43,237 nt of DNA from Rhodobacterales bacterium HKCCSP123 (GCA_015689745.1 WVSO01000023.1:1-43237); one strand, 5' to 3'. Shown: positions 29,861-38,960, counted from the stretch's first letter. The notes: generated from the letters alone by a model not told the origin. Numbers and translations are program-made.

Positions 29861-30625
29861 TCAGCCCCGGCGCCGGTTGCTGGCACCCGCCCCCACCGGC
29901 GCAGGCGCCCCTTCCAGGATCTTCAGCGGCTGGCGCACACGCTCGGCCAGACCGGGCCGCGTCGGTGCGTGGACGCGCTTGGAAACCTCCAGCAGGATCA
30001 CGCCGCCGGCGTAGTAGCTGCTCAGCTTCGCGCCCATTTTCTCCATCATGTCCGCCGATCGCAACCAGAACCGCTTGTGCGAGGGCGGCGCGAAGAGGGC
30101 GGCGGCGTGGCGCTCTGGCATGAAGTTGTGCCGCTTCATCTGCGTCTCCAGCTGGCCCAGCGAATAGGGCCGGCCGAAGCCGAAGGGTGTCGCATCGCGC
30201 CGCGCCCACATCCCCGACCGGTTCGGCACGATGAACAGCGCCCGCCCCCCGGGCCCCAGAACCCGCGCGCATTCCTCGAGCACCGATGTCGGATCCTCCG
30301 AGGTTTCCAGCCCGTGCAGGCAGACGATCTTGTCGGCAATGCCGGTCGGGAGCGGCCAGAGCCCCTCGCGGCAGAGCGCCGAGACGTTCTCCAGCCCCGC
30401 GGGCCAAGGCATCACGCCCTGCTCGGCCGGCATCAGTCCGACGACCCGGCGGGCCTCCTCGAGATAGGGCCGCAGAAGCGGCACCGCGAAGCCGAAACCC
30501 ACCACGGTCTGACCCTTCGCCTCGGGCCAGAGCGCGAGCATCCGGTCGCGCACCGCCTTCTGCGCGATGCGGCCGAGGCGCGTGCGGTAATAGAATTGGC
30601 GCAGATCGGTGACGTCGAGATGCAT
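29861..30625 (-). CDS. Class I SAM-dependent methyltransferase
   Basis: A 254-residue methyltransferase-like protein. The segment [28 protein letters not shown] corresponds to motif I and the acidic loop, but motif I reads GFGFAVP rather than E/DxGxGx[41 protein letters not shown] matches motif IV and the post-motif strand of the methyltransferase 11 type. The C-terminal 40 residues are basic and Pro-rich. The substrate is unknown. It is divergent from gloB (69 bp between starts), an arrangement I recall from related genomes. Confidence 0.75.
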   Translation of the reverse strand: MHLDVTDLRQFYYRTRLGRIAQKAVRDRMLALWPEAKGQTVVGFGFAVPLLRPYLEEARRVVGLMPAEQGVMPWPAGLENVSALCREGLWPLPTGIADKIVCLHGLETSEDPTSVLEECARVLGPGGRALFIVPNRSGMWARRDATPFGFGRPYSLGQLETQMKRHNFMPERHAAALFAPPSHKRFWLRSADMMEKMGAKLSSYYAGGVILLEVSKRVHAPTRPGLAERVRQPLKILEGAPAPVGAGASNRRRG

Positions 30626-30694
30626 TGCACTAGGTTACCGTGTGAGACAGGGTGGCCCTCCACCTGACCTTGACCGAAGCAACCACGGATTTCC

Positions 30695-31477
30695 ATGCCC
30701 GAGACCGGCGCCACACCCGAAATCGTCACCATCGCCTGCCTGCAGGACAACTACGCCTACCTCCTCCACGATCCCGCCACCGGGCGGACCGCGCTGATCG
30801 ATGCGCCCGAGGCCGGCCCGATCGAGGCCGCGCTTGCGGAGCGGGGGTGGCGCCTCTCGGACATCCTGATCACCCATCACCACTGGGATCACGTCGACGG
30901 CCTCGAGGCGTTGCGCAGCGCCACCGGCGCGCGTGTCTGGGGCGCCGCCGCCGATGCCCACCGCCTGCCCCCGCTCGACCACGCACTCGCCGAGGACGAC
31001 ACGGTCGAGATCGGTGCCTTGCGGGGACATGTCATCGACGTCTCCGGCCATACGGTCGGCCATGTTGCCTATCATTTCCCCGGCGCAGGGGCCGTCTTCA
31101 CCGCGGACAGCCTGATGGCGCTCGGATGCGGGCGGCTCTTCGAGGGCACCGCCGAACAGATGTGGGAGAGCCTGCAGAAACTTGCCGCGCTGCCGCCCGA
31201 GACGCTGGTCTGCTCCGGCCACGAATACACCGCCTCGAACGCCCGGTTCGCGCTGACCATTGAACCGGAGAGCGCGGCGCTTAGATCACGCAGTGATGCG
31301 GTCGCCGCCGCGCGGGCCGAGGGACGGCCGACCGTGCCCTCGGAGCTTGCGGAGGAGATGGCAACCAATCCGTTCCTGCGCGCGGCCGATCCGGGCATCG
31401 CGGCGCATCTCGACATGGCGGGCGCCGAGCCCGCAGCCGTCTTCGCCCGCATCCGCAGCCTCAAGGACGCGTTCTGA
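30695..31477 (+). CDS. gloB: Hydroxyacylglutathione hydrolase (glyoxalase II)
   Basis: A 260-residue metallo-beta-lactamase-fold enzyme that hydrolyses S-D-lactoylglutathione to lactate and glutathione, completing methylglyoxal detoxification. The metal motif THHHWDH is at 60-66, GHTVGHVAYH and the bridging Asp in FTADSLMALGCGR follow, and VCSGHEYTASNARFA is the C-terminal metal/glutathione region. Length and order fit GloB. The ribosome binding site before ATG 30695 is weak. clpA follows after 195 bp. The glutathione-acting chaC lies further along (38.3 kb). Confidence 0.95.
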   Translation: MPETGATPEIVTIACLQDNYAYLLHDPATGRTALIDAPEAGPIEAALAERGWRLSDILITHHHWDHVDGLEALRSATGARVWGAAADAHRLPPLDHALAEDDTVEIGALRGHVIDVSGHTVGHVAYHFPGAGAVFTADSLMALGCGRLFEGTAEQMWESLQKLAALPPETLVCSGHEYTASNARFALTIEPESAALRSRSDAVAAARAEGRPTVPSELAEEMATNPFLRAADPGIAAHLDMAGAEPAAVFARIRSLKDAF

Positions 31478-31672
31478 GGTGGGACACACCGGGTGCACAA
31501 AAAAGATGCAGAGCGGCCGACGCCAAGGGATAGAGGCGCCGGCAGGCCCCGCACACGAGACCTTGACGAATTTCTGCTTGAAACGTGACGGCAGAAAGCA
31601 AAGCTTAAGACCATGAGGCCATGATCGGGACCGGGTCCTGCCTGCCCCGATGCACAGGAAAGGAGCACATCC

Positions 31673-34006
31673 GTGCCGTCTTTTTCGACTACCCTAGAGC
31701 AGGCCATTCATGCGGCGCTGGCCAACGCAAATGCGCGCCGCCACGAACTCGCGACGCTCGAGCATCTGCTTCTGGCGCTGATCGACGAGCCCGAGGCGCG
31801 CAAGGTCATGCTTGCCTGCTCGGTCGATATCGAGGCGCTGAGGGAAACGCTCGTCAGCTTCATCGACGATGATCTCTCGACGCTCGAGACGGATGTCGAA
31901 GGCTCCGAAGCCGTTCCGACCGCCGCCTTCCAGCGCGTGATCCAGCGCGCCGCGATCCATGTCCAGTCCTCGGGCCGGACCGAGGTGACGGGTGCCAACG
32001 TGCTCGTCGCGATCTTCGCCGAACGTGAATCGAATGCCGCCTATTTCCTGCAGGAGCAGGACATGACGCGCTACGACGCGGTCAACTTCATCGCGCATGG
32101 CGTGGCCAAGGACCCGTCCTACGGCGAAAGCCGCCCGGTCACCGGGGCCACCGACATGGAGGAAGAGGCGCAGGCGACCCAATCCGCGGCCTCCGAGGGC
32201 GAGCAGAAGGAATCGGCGCTGGCCAAGTACTGCGTCGACCTGAACGCCAAGGCGACCAAGGGCGATGTCGATCCGCTGATCGGGCGCGCCCACGAGGTCG
32301 AGCGCTGCATCCAGGTGCTCTGCCGTCGCCGCAAGAACAACCCGCTTCTCGTGGGCGACCCCGGCGTCGGCAAGACCGCCATCGCCGAGGGGCTGGCCAA
32401 GAAGATCGTCGAGGGCGAGACGCCCGAGGTGCTCGAGGGGGCCACGATCTACTCGCTCGACATGGGCGCATTGCTTGCGGGCACGCGCTATCGCGGCGAC
32501 TTCGAGGAGCGGCTGAAGGCCGTGGTGAAGGAGCTCGAGGATCACCCCGACGCGATCCTTTTCATCGACGAGATTCATACCGTGATCGGCGCCGGTGCGA
32601 CCAGCGGCGGGGCGATGGATGCCTCGAACCTCCTGAAGCCCGCGCTTCAGGGTGGCAAGCTGCGCTGCATGGGCTCGACCACCTACAAGGAATACCGCCA
32701 GCACTTCGAAAAGGACCGCGCCCTCAGCCGCCGGTTCCAGAAGATCGACGTGAACGAGCCCTCGGTCGAGGATGCGGTGAAGATCCTGAAGGGCCTGAAG
32801 CCCTATTTCGAGGATCATCACAACGTGAAGTACACCGCCGACGCCATCAAGACGGCGGTTGAGCTGAGCGCGCGCTACATCAACGACCGCAAGCTGCCCG
32901 ACAAGGCCATCGACGTGATCGACGAAGCCGGGGCCGCGCAGCATCTCGTGGCGGAAAGCAAGCGCCGCAAGACCATCGGCGCCAAGGAGATCGAGGCCGT
33001 GGTCGCCAAGATCGCGCGCATCCCGCCCAAGAACGTCTCCAAGGACGATGCCGAGGTGCTCAAGGATCTCGAGGTCACGCTCAAGCGTGTCGTCTTCGGC
33101 CAGGATGCCGCGATCGAGGCGCTGTCCTCGTCGATCAAGCTGGCCCGCGCGGGCCTGCGCGAGCCGGAAAAGCCCATCGGCAACTACCTGTTCGCGGGCC
33201 CGACCGGCGTCGGCAAGACCGAGGTCGCCAAGCAGCTCGCCGATACGCTCGGGGTGGAGCTGATGCGCTTCGACATGTCGGAATACATGGAGAAGCACGC
33301 GGTCTCCCGCCTGATCGGCGCGCCTCCGGGCTATGTCGGCTTCGACCAGGGCGGTCTGCTGACCGACGGGGTCGATCAGCATCCGCATTGCGTCCTCCTG
33401 CTCGACGAGATCGAGAAGGCGCACCCGGACGTGTTCAACATCCTTCTGCAGGTGATGGACCATGGCACGCTGACCGACCACAACGGCCGCAAGGTGGATT
33501 TCCGCAACGTGATCCTGATCATGACCTCGAACGCGGGGGCCGCCGAGCAGGCGAAGGCCGCCATCGGCTTCGGCCGTGACCGTCGCGAGGGCGAGGATAC
33601 GGCCGCGATCGAGCGGACCTTCACGCCGGAATTCCGCAACCGCCTCGATGCCGTGATCAGCTTCGCGCCGCTCGGCAAGGAGACGATCCTGTCGGTGGTC
33701 GAGAAGTTCGTCCTCCAGCTCGAGGCGCAGCTGATGGACCGCAACGTCACGATCGAGCTGACGCGGCCCGCCGCCGAATGGCTGGCGGACAAGGGTTACG
33801 ACGACAAGATGGGCGCCCGCCCGCTGGGCCGCGTGATCCAGGAGCACATCAAGAAGCCGCTGGCCGAGGAGCTGCTCTTTGGCAAGCTGGCCAAGGGTGG
33901 CAACGTCAAGGTCGGCGTGAAGGACGGCAAGATCGACCTTCGGATCGAGGAACCGGGCAGCCCCCGGATCGGCTCGAAGAAGCCGCCGCTTCTGACTGCC
34001 GACTGA
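31673..34006 (+). CDS. clpA: ATP-dependent Clp protease ATPase subunit ClpA
   Basis: The 777-residue AAA+ unfoldase that delivers proteins to ClpP, including N-degron substrates via ClpS. The N domain (about 1-145) has two repeats (ATLEHLLLALIDEP, and VTGANVLVAIFAE). There are two AAA+ modules with Walker A at 228-235 (GDPGVGKT) and 509-516 (GPTGVGKT), and Walker B LFIDEIHT and LLLDEIEKAHPD. An Asp/Glu-rich linker (about 158-182) is typical. The start is GTG 31673 with AAAGGAG 8 bp upstream. No clpS gene is next to it in the window. No heat-shock promoter was found in the 195-bp upstream gap. Confidence 0.96.
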   Translation: MPSFSTTLEQAIHAALANANARRHELATLEHLLLALIDEPEARKVMLACSVDIEALRETLVSFIDDDLSTLETDVEGSEAVPTAAFQRVIQRAAIHVQSSGRTEVTGANVLVAIFAERESNAAYFLQEQDMTRYDAVNFIAHGVAKDPSYGESRPVTGATDMEEEAQATQSAASEGEQKESALAKYCVDLNAKATKGDVDPLIGRAHEVERCIQVLCRRRKNNPLLVGDPGVGKTAIAEGLAKKIVEGETPEVLEGATIYSLDMGALLAGTRYRGDFEERLKAVVKELEDHPDAILFIDEIHTVIGAGATSGGAMDASNLLKPALQGGKLRCMGSTTYKEYRQHFEKDRALSRRFQKIDVNEPSVEDAVKILKGLKPYFEDHHNVKYTADAIKTAVELSARYINDRKLPDKAIDVIDEAGAAQHLVAESKRRKTIGAKEIEAVVAKIARIPPKNVSKDDAEVLKDLEVTLKRVVFGQDAAIEALSSSIKLARAGLREPEKPIGNYLFAGPTGVGKTEVAKQLADTLGVELMRFDMSEYMEKHAVSRLIGAPPGYVGFDQGGLLTDGVDQHPHCVLLLDEIEKAHPDVFNILLQVMDHGTLTDHNGRKVDFRNVILIMTSNAGAAEQAKAAIGFGRDRREGEDTAAIERTFTPEFRNRLDAVISFAPLGKETILSVVEKFVLQLEAQLMDRNVTIELTRPAAEWLADKGYDDKMGARPLGRVIQEHIKKPLAEELLFGKLAKGGNVKVGVKDGKIDLRIEEPGSPRIGSKKPPLLTAD

Positions 34007-34030
34007 CGCGCCTCCAAGGAAATCAAGTGG

Positions 34031-34067
34031 AAAGGCCCGGATCCCGCGATCCGGGCCTTTTCCTTTT
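34031..34067 (+). terminator. Terminator of clpA
   Basis: A perfect 13-bp stem AAAGGCCCGGATC (34031-34043) / GATCCGGGCCTTT (34048-34060) with a CCGC loop, then a T-rich tail (34058-34067). It starts 25 bp past the clpA stop. Confidence 0.92.
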
Positions 34068-34092
34068 CCGCATTCCGGCTAGGCTCGTCGGC

Positions 34093-35058
34093 ATGAAGAG
34101 TATCGCCCGTGCCCTGTTCCTGTCGCTCGCCCTGCCTGCCCCTGCCCTTGCGCAGGACCTGCCGCCGCTTCTCTTTCCCGTCGATTGCACCCTGGGCGAG
34201 ACCTGTTTCCTCCAGCAATTCGTCGACCGCGACCCCGGCCCAGGCGCGCGCGCCTTCGACTGCGGACCGCAAAGCTACGACGGCCACACCGGCACGGACA
34301 TCCGCACGACCGACATGGAGGCGATGGCCGCAGGTATCACCGTGATCGCCGCCGCCGATGGCGTGGTGCGGGGCCTGCGCGACGGGGTCGCCGACGGCGG
34401 CACCCCCTCCGCCCCCGAGGGGCAGGGTTGCGGCAATGGCGTGGTGCTGACCCACCCCGGCGGGTGGGAGACGCAATATTGTCACCTGATGGAGGGCAGC
34501 ATCGCCGTGACGCAGGGCCAGACGGTCACGGCCGGAACGCCCCTCGGCCTCATCGGTTATTCCGGCTTCACCGAGTTCCCGCATCTCGAGTTCATCCTGC
34601 GCCGCGACGGCGTTGTGATCGACCCGTTCGACCCCGGCGAGGCCAATGCTTGCGCCACCGGCACGGCCCCGCTCTGGGCGGGTCCAGTCCCGAACCCCGG
34701 CGGCGGCATCCTGACCGCGGGCTTCGCCGAAGGCGTGCCCGAGTTCGACGCGATCAGGGCCGGTGCCGCCGAAAGCGGGGCGCTGCCCACGCGGGGCGCG
34801 GCGCTGGTGCTCTGGGCCTATGTCCACGGCGGGCGCGAGGGCGACAGGCTTGCCCTGAGCATCACCGATGCGACGGGCGCCGAAATTCACGCGCAGGAGG
34901 TCGCCCTCGACCGGACCCAGGCGCAGCTCTTCCGCGCCACGGGCCGCCGCACGCCCGAGAGCGGCTGGCCCCCGGGGCTCTACCGTGGCGAGGTGCGGCT
35001 CATGCGCGACGGGGCCGAGATCGACCGCGCTGATACGGCTGTGATCGTCACGCCCTGA
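34093..35058 (+). CDS. Secreted M23 (LytM-type) peptidase-like protein
   Basis: A 321-residue exported protein (signal peptide 1-21, ending APALAQ). The LytM domain spans about 60-185. It has the first zinc motif GHTGTDIR (H65, D69) and TQYCHL with His131. The usual HxH motif reads PHLEF, so the second His, normally a zinc ligand, is Glu166. The C-terminal 130 residues look like a beta-rich domain (LVLWAYVHGGREGDRLALSI). It may be a peptidoglycan endopeptidase with a Glu ligand, or a non-catalytic activator. ATG 34093 gives the signal peptide; no good ribosome binding site. The convergent motB-like gene ends 6 bp away. Confidence 0.82.
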   Translation: MKSIARALFLSLALPAPALAQDLPPLLFPVDCTLGETCFLQQFVDRDPGPGARAFDCGPQSYDGHTGTDIRTTDMEAMAAGITVIAAADGVVRGLRDGVADGGTPSAPEGQGCGNGVVLTHPGGWETQYCHLMEGSIAVTQGQTVTAGTPLGLIGYSGFTEFPHLEFILRRDGVVIDPFDPGEANACATGTAPLWAGPVPNPGGGILTAGFAEGVPEFDAIRAGAAESGALPTRGAALVLWAYVHGGREGDRLALSITDATGAEIHAQEVALDRTQAQLFRATGRRTPESGWPPGLYRGEVRLMRDGAEIDRADTAVIVTP

Positions 35059-35064
35059 CGGCCG

Positions 35065-37023
35065 TCAGCGTTCGGTCAGCTTCAACTCGATCCGGCGGTT
35101 CTGCGCCCGGCCCTCCGCCGTCTCGTTCGACGCGATCGGGCTGAACTCGCCGAAGCCCGTGGCCGCCAGCCGGTCGGGCGGAAAGCCCAGCTCCTCGGAC
35201 ATGTAGAGCACCACCGACAGCGCGCGGGCCTGGCTCAGGTCCCAGTTCGACGAGAATTCGCCGCCGGGCCGGATCTGCTGGTCGTCCGTGTGCCCGTCCA
35301 CGCGGACGATCCAGTCGATGCCTTCCGGGATCTCGTCCGCGATCTCGGCCAGCAATTCGGCCACGCTGGCGATCTGGCTCAACCCCTCGGGCGCAAGATC
35401 GGCCGAGCCGACCTCGAACAGCACCTCCGAGGAGAAGACGAAGCGGTCGCCCTCGATCCGGACGCCCTCGCGCCCTTCCAGGAGCACGCGCAGGCGGCCG
35501 AAGAATTCGGAGCGGTAGCGCTCCAGCTCTTCCGCCTCGGCAGCCAGCCGCGCGGCCTCGGCCGCCTCGAGCTGGGCGACGCGGGACTGCTCGGCGGCCA
35601 GTTGCCGCTGCTCGGCGGCGACCTGGGCGAGCGCGGCGTTCAGCTGCGCACCCAGAAGCGCGATCTGCACCTCGGCCTCGGCGTCGCGCTCGGCCGAGGC
35701 GTCGAGCAGGCCCTGCAAGGCGCCGAGTTGCTGGCGCAGCGCGGCAACCTGTTCGTTCAGAAGCGCCACCTGCCGCTGGCTTTCGGCGCTCGCCGCCTCG
35801 GCCTCGGAGAGCTCGGCATTGGCCTGCGCCAAGAGCGCCGCGCGCGCTTCGGCTTCGCTCAAGGCATCCTCGCGGGCCGCCTCGGCGGCGAGGCGCGCCG
35901 CCAGCGCATCGGCCAGTTGCTCTTCCAGCGTCGACAGTTCGGTTCCGCGGCTTGCCGCAGTCTCGGCCTGCGCCGCGGCTTCGTCCTCCAGCGCGGCGAT
36001 GCGCGCCTGCAGCTCGGCCAGCCGCGCGGCGGCACTGGCTTCCGCGCTTTCGATCCGGGCCAGCGCCAGCGCCAGCGCCTCTTCGGTTTCGGACAGGGCG
36101 GCGGCATCCTCGGCAAGCTCCGCCTCGAGCCGCGCGGCTTCCGCCTCGGCGGCGGCCAACTGGTCCTCGAGCGTCGCACGCCCCTCGGACAGCGCAAGCG
36201 CGGCGGCCAGGCGGGCGGCCAGGTCTTCTTCCGCCGCTTGCGCCGCGGCCAGAAGCGTCAGCGTCTCCTCGGCTCTCCGCCGCTGTTCCTCGAGCGCCAG
36301 GGTCATCGCCGTCAGCTCGGCGTCGGCATCCTGCAACCGTTGGCGCAACAGCTCGGCGGCGGCGGCCTCGGCGAGGCGCGCGGCCTCTTCCTCGGACAAC
36401 TCCGTCTGCAACGTGGCGAGATCGGCGGCCTGCGTCTCCCGCTCCGCCTCCAGATCGGCGATCAGCGCCTCGAGCGCCTCTCTCCGGGCGGCGGCCAGCC
36501 GTGCCTCTTCGGCCGCGGCATCGATCTCGGACCGGGCCGAGGCCAGCGCCAGCTCCAGCGCCTCAGCGGCACTCAGGCTTTCGGCAAGCTGCGCCGCCGT
36601 CTCGTCCCGCTCCGCCTCCAACTGGGTGTTGGCCGCGATGAGCGAGGCGACCTGCGCCTCGAAATCGGCGATCCGTGCCGCCTGCGCATTGGTTTCCGAG
36701 GTGAGCGAGGCGATCAGCGCGTCCTGGGTCGAGATCTGCTGCTCGGCGGCGCTGAGCGACCCCGACAGGGTCGCCACGCGGCTTTCAAGCTGGTCCGCGC
36801 GCGCCTCCTCGAGGCCCAGCGCCTCGGACAGCGCGTTCAGCCGGGCGTTCAGGGTATTCAGTTCGTCATCCTGGCTGGTGATTTCCTCCGACAGGACGAA
36901 TTGCACGATCATGAAGATCGACAGGACGAAGATCATCACCATCAGAAGCGAGGTGATCGCGTCGACGAAGCCGGGCCAGATCGAGGCGGCGAAACGGTTT
37001 CCGGCGCGGCGCTGAAAGGCCAT
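35065..37023 (-). CDS. MotB-like OmpA-domain protein with long coiled coil
   Basis: A 652-residue inner-membrane protein. Residues 18-44 hold one membrane helix preceded by FVD: PGFVDAITSLLMVMIFVL has Asp21 where MotB carries its proton-accepting Asp. Residues about 47-510 are a nearly uninterrupted Ala/Glu-rich heptad coiled coil. Residues 528-652 are an OmpA/MotB peptidoglycan-binding domain (DGHTDDQQI, WDLSQARALSVVLY, TGFGEFSPI, AQNRRIEL). It follows the MotA/ExbB-like gene by 6 bp, and the two should form one proton channel and force-transmitting complex. Its function is not established. Classical MotB is about 300 residues and lacks this spacer. Confidence 0.85.
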   Translation of the reverse strand: MAFQRRAGNRFAASIWPGFVDAITSLLMVMIFVLSIFMIVQFVLSEEITSQDDELNTLNARLNALSEALGLEEARADQLESRVATLSGSLSAAEQQISTQDALIASLTSETNAQAARIADFEAQVASLIAANTQLEAERDETAAQLAESLSAAEALELALASARSEIDAAAEEARLAAARREALEALIADLEAERETQAADLATLQTELSEEEAARLAEAAAAELLRQRLQDADAELTAMTLALEEQRRRAEETLTLLAAAQAAEEDLAARLAAALALSEGRATLEDQLAAAEAEAARLEAELAEDAAALSETEEALALALARIESAEASAAARLAELQARIAALEDEAAAQAETAASRGTELSTLEEQLADALAARLAAEAAREDALSEAEARAALLAQANAELSEAEAASAESQRQVALLNEQVAALRQQLGALQGLLDASAERDAEAEVQIALLGAQLNAALAQVAAEQRQLAAEQSRVAQLEAAEAARLAAEAEELERYRSEFFGRLRVLLEGREGVRIEGDRFVFSSEVLFEVGSADLAPEGLSQIASVAELLAEIADEIPEGIDWIVRVDGHTDDQQIRPGGEFSSNWDLSQARALSVVLYMSEELGFPPDRLAATGFGEFSPIASNETAEGRAQNRRIELKLTER

Positions 37024-37029
37024 CGCGCG

Positions 37030-38259
37030 TCACTCCCCGCCGGTGTCGGCGCGTGTGGGGACCGTCTTTGCCGCTCGCGGTTGGCGCGCCGGGGCACGGG
37101 CCGCCGCCACAAGGTCGCGCAAGGCCTGCGTCAGCTCGTTGATGTCGGCGCGGAGCGGCTGCAACTCGGCATCGCGCGAGGCGCCGAGGTCCTCGTAGAT
37201 CTTCAGAAGCTGCACGTCGATCGAGCGCAGGCGCATCCGGCTTTCCTCGTCGCCGTTGCCCGCCGCGCCCTGCTCGAGGATCTCCGACAGGCGCTCCTGC
37301 GCCGCGGCGAGGCGCTCGGTCGCTTCGACCGGGCCCGGGCCAAGCTTGGCCGTCAGCCCCTCGACCGCACCCGCAAGCTGCACGATCCGCGCTTCGGTCT
37401 CGGACCGCCGCGCCTCGGATTGCGTGAACAGGGATTGCAGCGTCTCCACCTGGTCGACCATGTGGTCGAGCACCGTGGCGATCGTGGATTTGTCGAGGCC
37501 GCCGCCCTCGCCCTCGCCGCTGGCGAAGCTGACGCGCGTGATCGAGGCGAGCCATTCCTCCAGTTCGCGGTAGAACCGGTTCTGCCCGTGGCCCGCGTAA
37601 AGCTCCAGAAGGCCCACGACGAGCGAGCCCGCCAGGCCCAGCAAAGACGAGGCAAAGGCCGTGCCCATGCCGCCCAGCTGCGACTCGAGCCCGTCCATCA
37701 GCCGCCCGAAGACGGCCATCCCCTCCTCGCCCTCGGTGGGCTGGAGCGACCGGATCGTGTCGACGACGGCCGGAACTGTCGTGGCAAGGCCAAAGAACGT
37801 GCCCAGAAGCCCCAGGAAAATCAGCAGGTTCGCGATATATCGCGTGATATCGCGGCTTTCTTCCATCCGGGCGCCGACCGAGTCGAGCATCGAGCGCGCG
37901 ACCGGCCCCGTCACCTGCAGACCCCGGCCGCGCACCCGCGCGATGCCCGTCATCGCCGCCAGCAGGCGCGGCGGACGCTCGGCCCCCGCCTGCGCCGTGC
38001 CGCCGGTCAGGTCCTCGAGCCAGGCGATCGAGGAAAACAGCTGGAACACCTGGAAGAAACAGGCCAGCACGCCCACGATGAACACGACCCCGATCGTGCC
38101 GTTCAGATAGGGCGAGGTCAGGAAGACCGGCTGCACCGAGGGCCAGATCAGCACGCCCCCCGCCGCCACCGCGGCGCAGATGATCAGCATCAGCACGATC
38201 TGCTGGGTCGGTCGCGTGATGACCGGCGCCTGTACGCCGCTGTCTGCTCTACTCGCCAT
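37030..38259 (-). CDS. MotA/TolQ/ExbB-like proton channel protein
   Basis: A 409-residue inner-membrane protein. Predicted helices lie at about 20-40, 55-76, 142-165 and 198-222. The last two carry the channel signatures IFLGLLGTFFGLATTVP and GMGTAFASSLLGLAGSLVVG, including the conserved threonines and glycines. Between helices 2 and 3 is a cytoplasmic loop (80-140). Residues 225-409 form a helical, coiled-coil-rich cytoplasmic tail (RSETEARIVQLAGAVEGL) longer than in ExbB or TolQ. It is the partner of the downstream MotB-like protein. chaC lies upstream on the same strand with 82 bp between. Often annotated biopolymer transporter ExbB in such genomes; real role unknown. Confidence 0.85.
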   Translation of the reverse strand: MASRADSGVQAPVITRPTQQIVLMLIICAAVAAGGVLIWPSVQPVFLTSPYLNGTIGVVFIVGVLACFFQVFQLFSSIAWLEDLTGGTAQAGAERPPRLLAAMTGIARVRGRGLQVTGPVARSMLDSVGARMEESRDITRYIANLLIFLGLLGTFFGLATTVPAVVDTIRSLQPTEGEEGMAVFGRLMDGLESQLGGMGTAFASSLLGLAGSLVVGLLELYAGHGQNRFYRELEEWLASITRVSFASGEGEGGGLDKSTIATVLDHMVDQVETLQSLFTQSEARRSETEARIVQLAGAVEGLTAKLGPGPVEATERLAAAQERLSEILEQGAAGNGDEESRMRLRSIDVQLLKIYEDLGASRDAELQPLRADINELTQALRDLVAAARAPARQPRAAKTVPTRADTGGE

Positions 38260-38341
38260 GGGGCCCGCCGGGGTCTTGTTCTGGTGGCGGCAATCTACAG
38301 GCGGCGCGGCTCAAAGCCAATGCGCTTCGGGCCCTGCGCCG

Positions 38342-38878
38342 TCAGCCCGCCTTCAACTGGCGCACACGTGTCACGAGCCAATCGAGATCGGCGTCGGGCA
38401 GGCCCAGGTCGTGCAGATGGCTGGCCGTGTTCTCGAGATATTCGACGTTCGGCCCGCGCCCCCCGACCGCGCCCGCGATGATCCGGGCCTGCTCCTCGAG
38501 CGGGAGTGTCCGATACTGGTCGTGATGCGGGTCGATGACATAGGTCAGCACCTCGCGCTGGATGCCCCCGTCGGGAAACGTGACCTCCTGCCGGGTCTCG
38601 AGATAGGCCGAGGAGATCAGTTCCCGCTCGCGGAGATAGGCGACCGTGGCCTCGGAATGCTCCGAAGCCACGCGAAATGCCAGCCCGTGACAGACCGCCC
38701 CCGGCGCATGATCCAGCGCCAGAACCAGCCCCGGCCGCTCGGGTGTGCCGCGATGGTGGATCGAGGACATGCAGAAGCTGCGGTGCCAGTCATGCAGCCG
38801 CGCCACCCGCGTCTCGACCACCGGGAAACCGGGGTTCCACAACAGCGACCCGTATCCGAAGACCCAGAGATCACCCAT
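38342..38878 (-). CDS. chaC: ChaC-type gamma-glutamylcyclotransferase
   Basis: A 178-residue enzyme that probably cleaves glutathione to 5-oxoproline and Cys-Gly. The substrate loop VFGYGSLLWNP (6-16) is at the N terminus, and YLREREL (81-87) carries the catalytic Glu. The segment VLTYVIDPHH and the helical C terminus match ChaC. The start is ATG 38878: a near-perfect ribosome binding site AGGAGGTGA lies at 38895-38887, 8 bp upstream; the in-frame ATG at 38899 would place this site inside the gene. It may be co-transcribed with the MotA/MotB-like genes downstream. Confidence 0.9.
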   Translation of the reverse strand: MGDLWVFGYGSLLWNPGFPVVETRVARLHDWHRSFCMSSIHHRGTPERPGLVLALDHAPGAVCHGLAFRVASEHSEATVAYLRERELISSAYLETRQEVTFPDGGIQREVLTYVIDPHHDQYRTLPLEEQARIIAGAVGGRGPNVEYLENTASHLHDLGLPDADLDWLVTRVRQLKAG

Positions 38879-38898
38879 TCTGCCTGTCACCTCCTGCA

Positions 38899-38927
38899 TG
38901 GTCAGCCGCTGCGGGTCGGGCTATAGC
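38899..38927 (+). promoter_or_regulatory. Possible promoter of the DUF2125 gene
   Basis: TGGTCA at 38899-38904, a 17-bp spacer and TATAGC at 38922-38927, 33 bp before the ATG. The -10 region is part of GCTATAGC, which is palindromic and could also serve the divergent chaC gene. Confidence 0.35.
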
Positions 38928-38960
38928 GGGGCACGCGCCGGAACGATAGGGGAGGTCGCG

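Noticed and set aside
31478..31672. RpoH-type promoter for clpA
   Set aside because: CTTGAC and CTTGAAA strings are present near 31562-31586, but no matching -10 element at a proper distance.
31694..33847. A 717-codon minus-strand frame opposite clpA
   Set aside because: Antisense of a confident ClpA with both Walker motifs.
35065..38259. Zorya anti-phage system (ZorA/ZorB)
   Set aside because: The pair is of the same superfamily, but the long coiled coil is in the MotB-like partner, not in the MotA-like one as in ZorA, and no ZorC/D/E genes are adjacent; the neighbours are conserved housekeeping genes.
35290..38481. A 1063-codon plus-strand frame opposite the MotB-like and MotA-like genes
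   Set aside because: It mirrors the Ala/Glu coiled coil; the minus strand has membrane helices and an OmpA domain.
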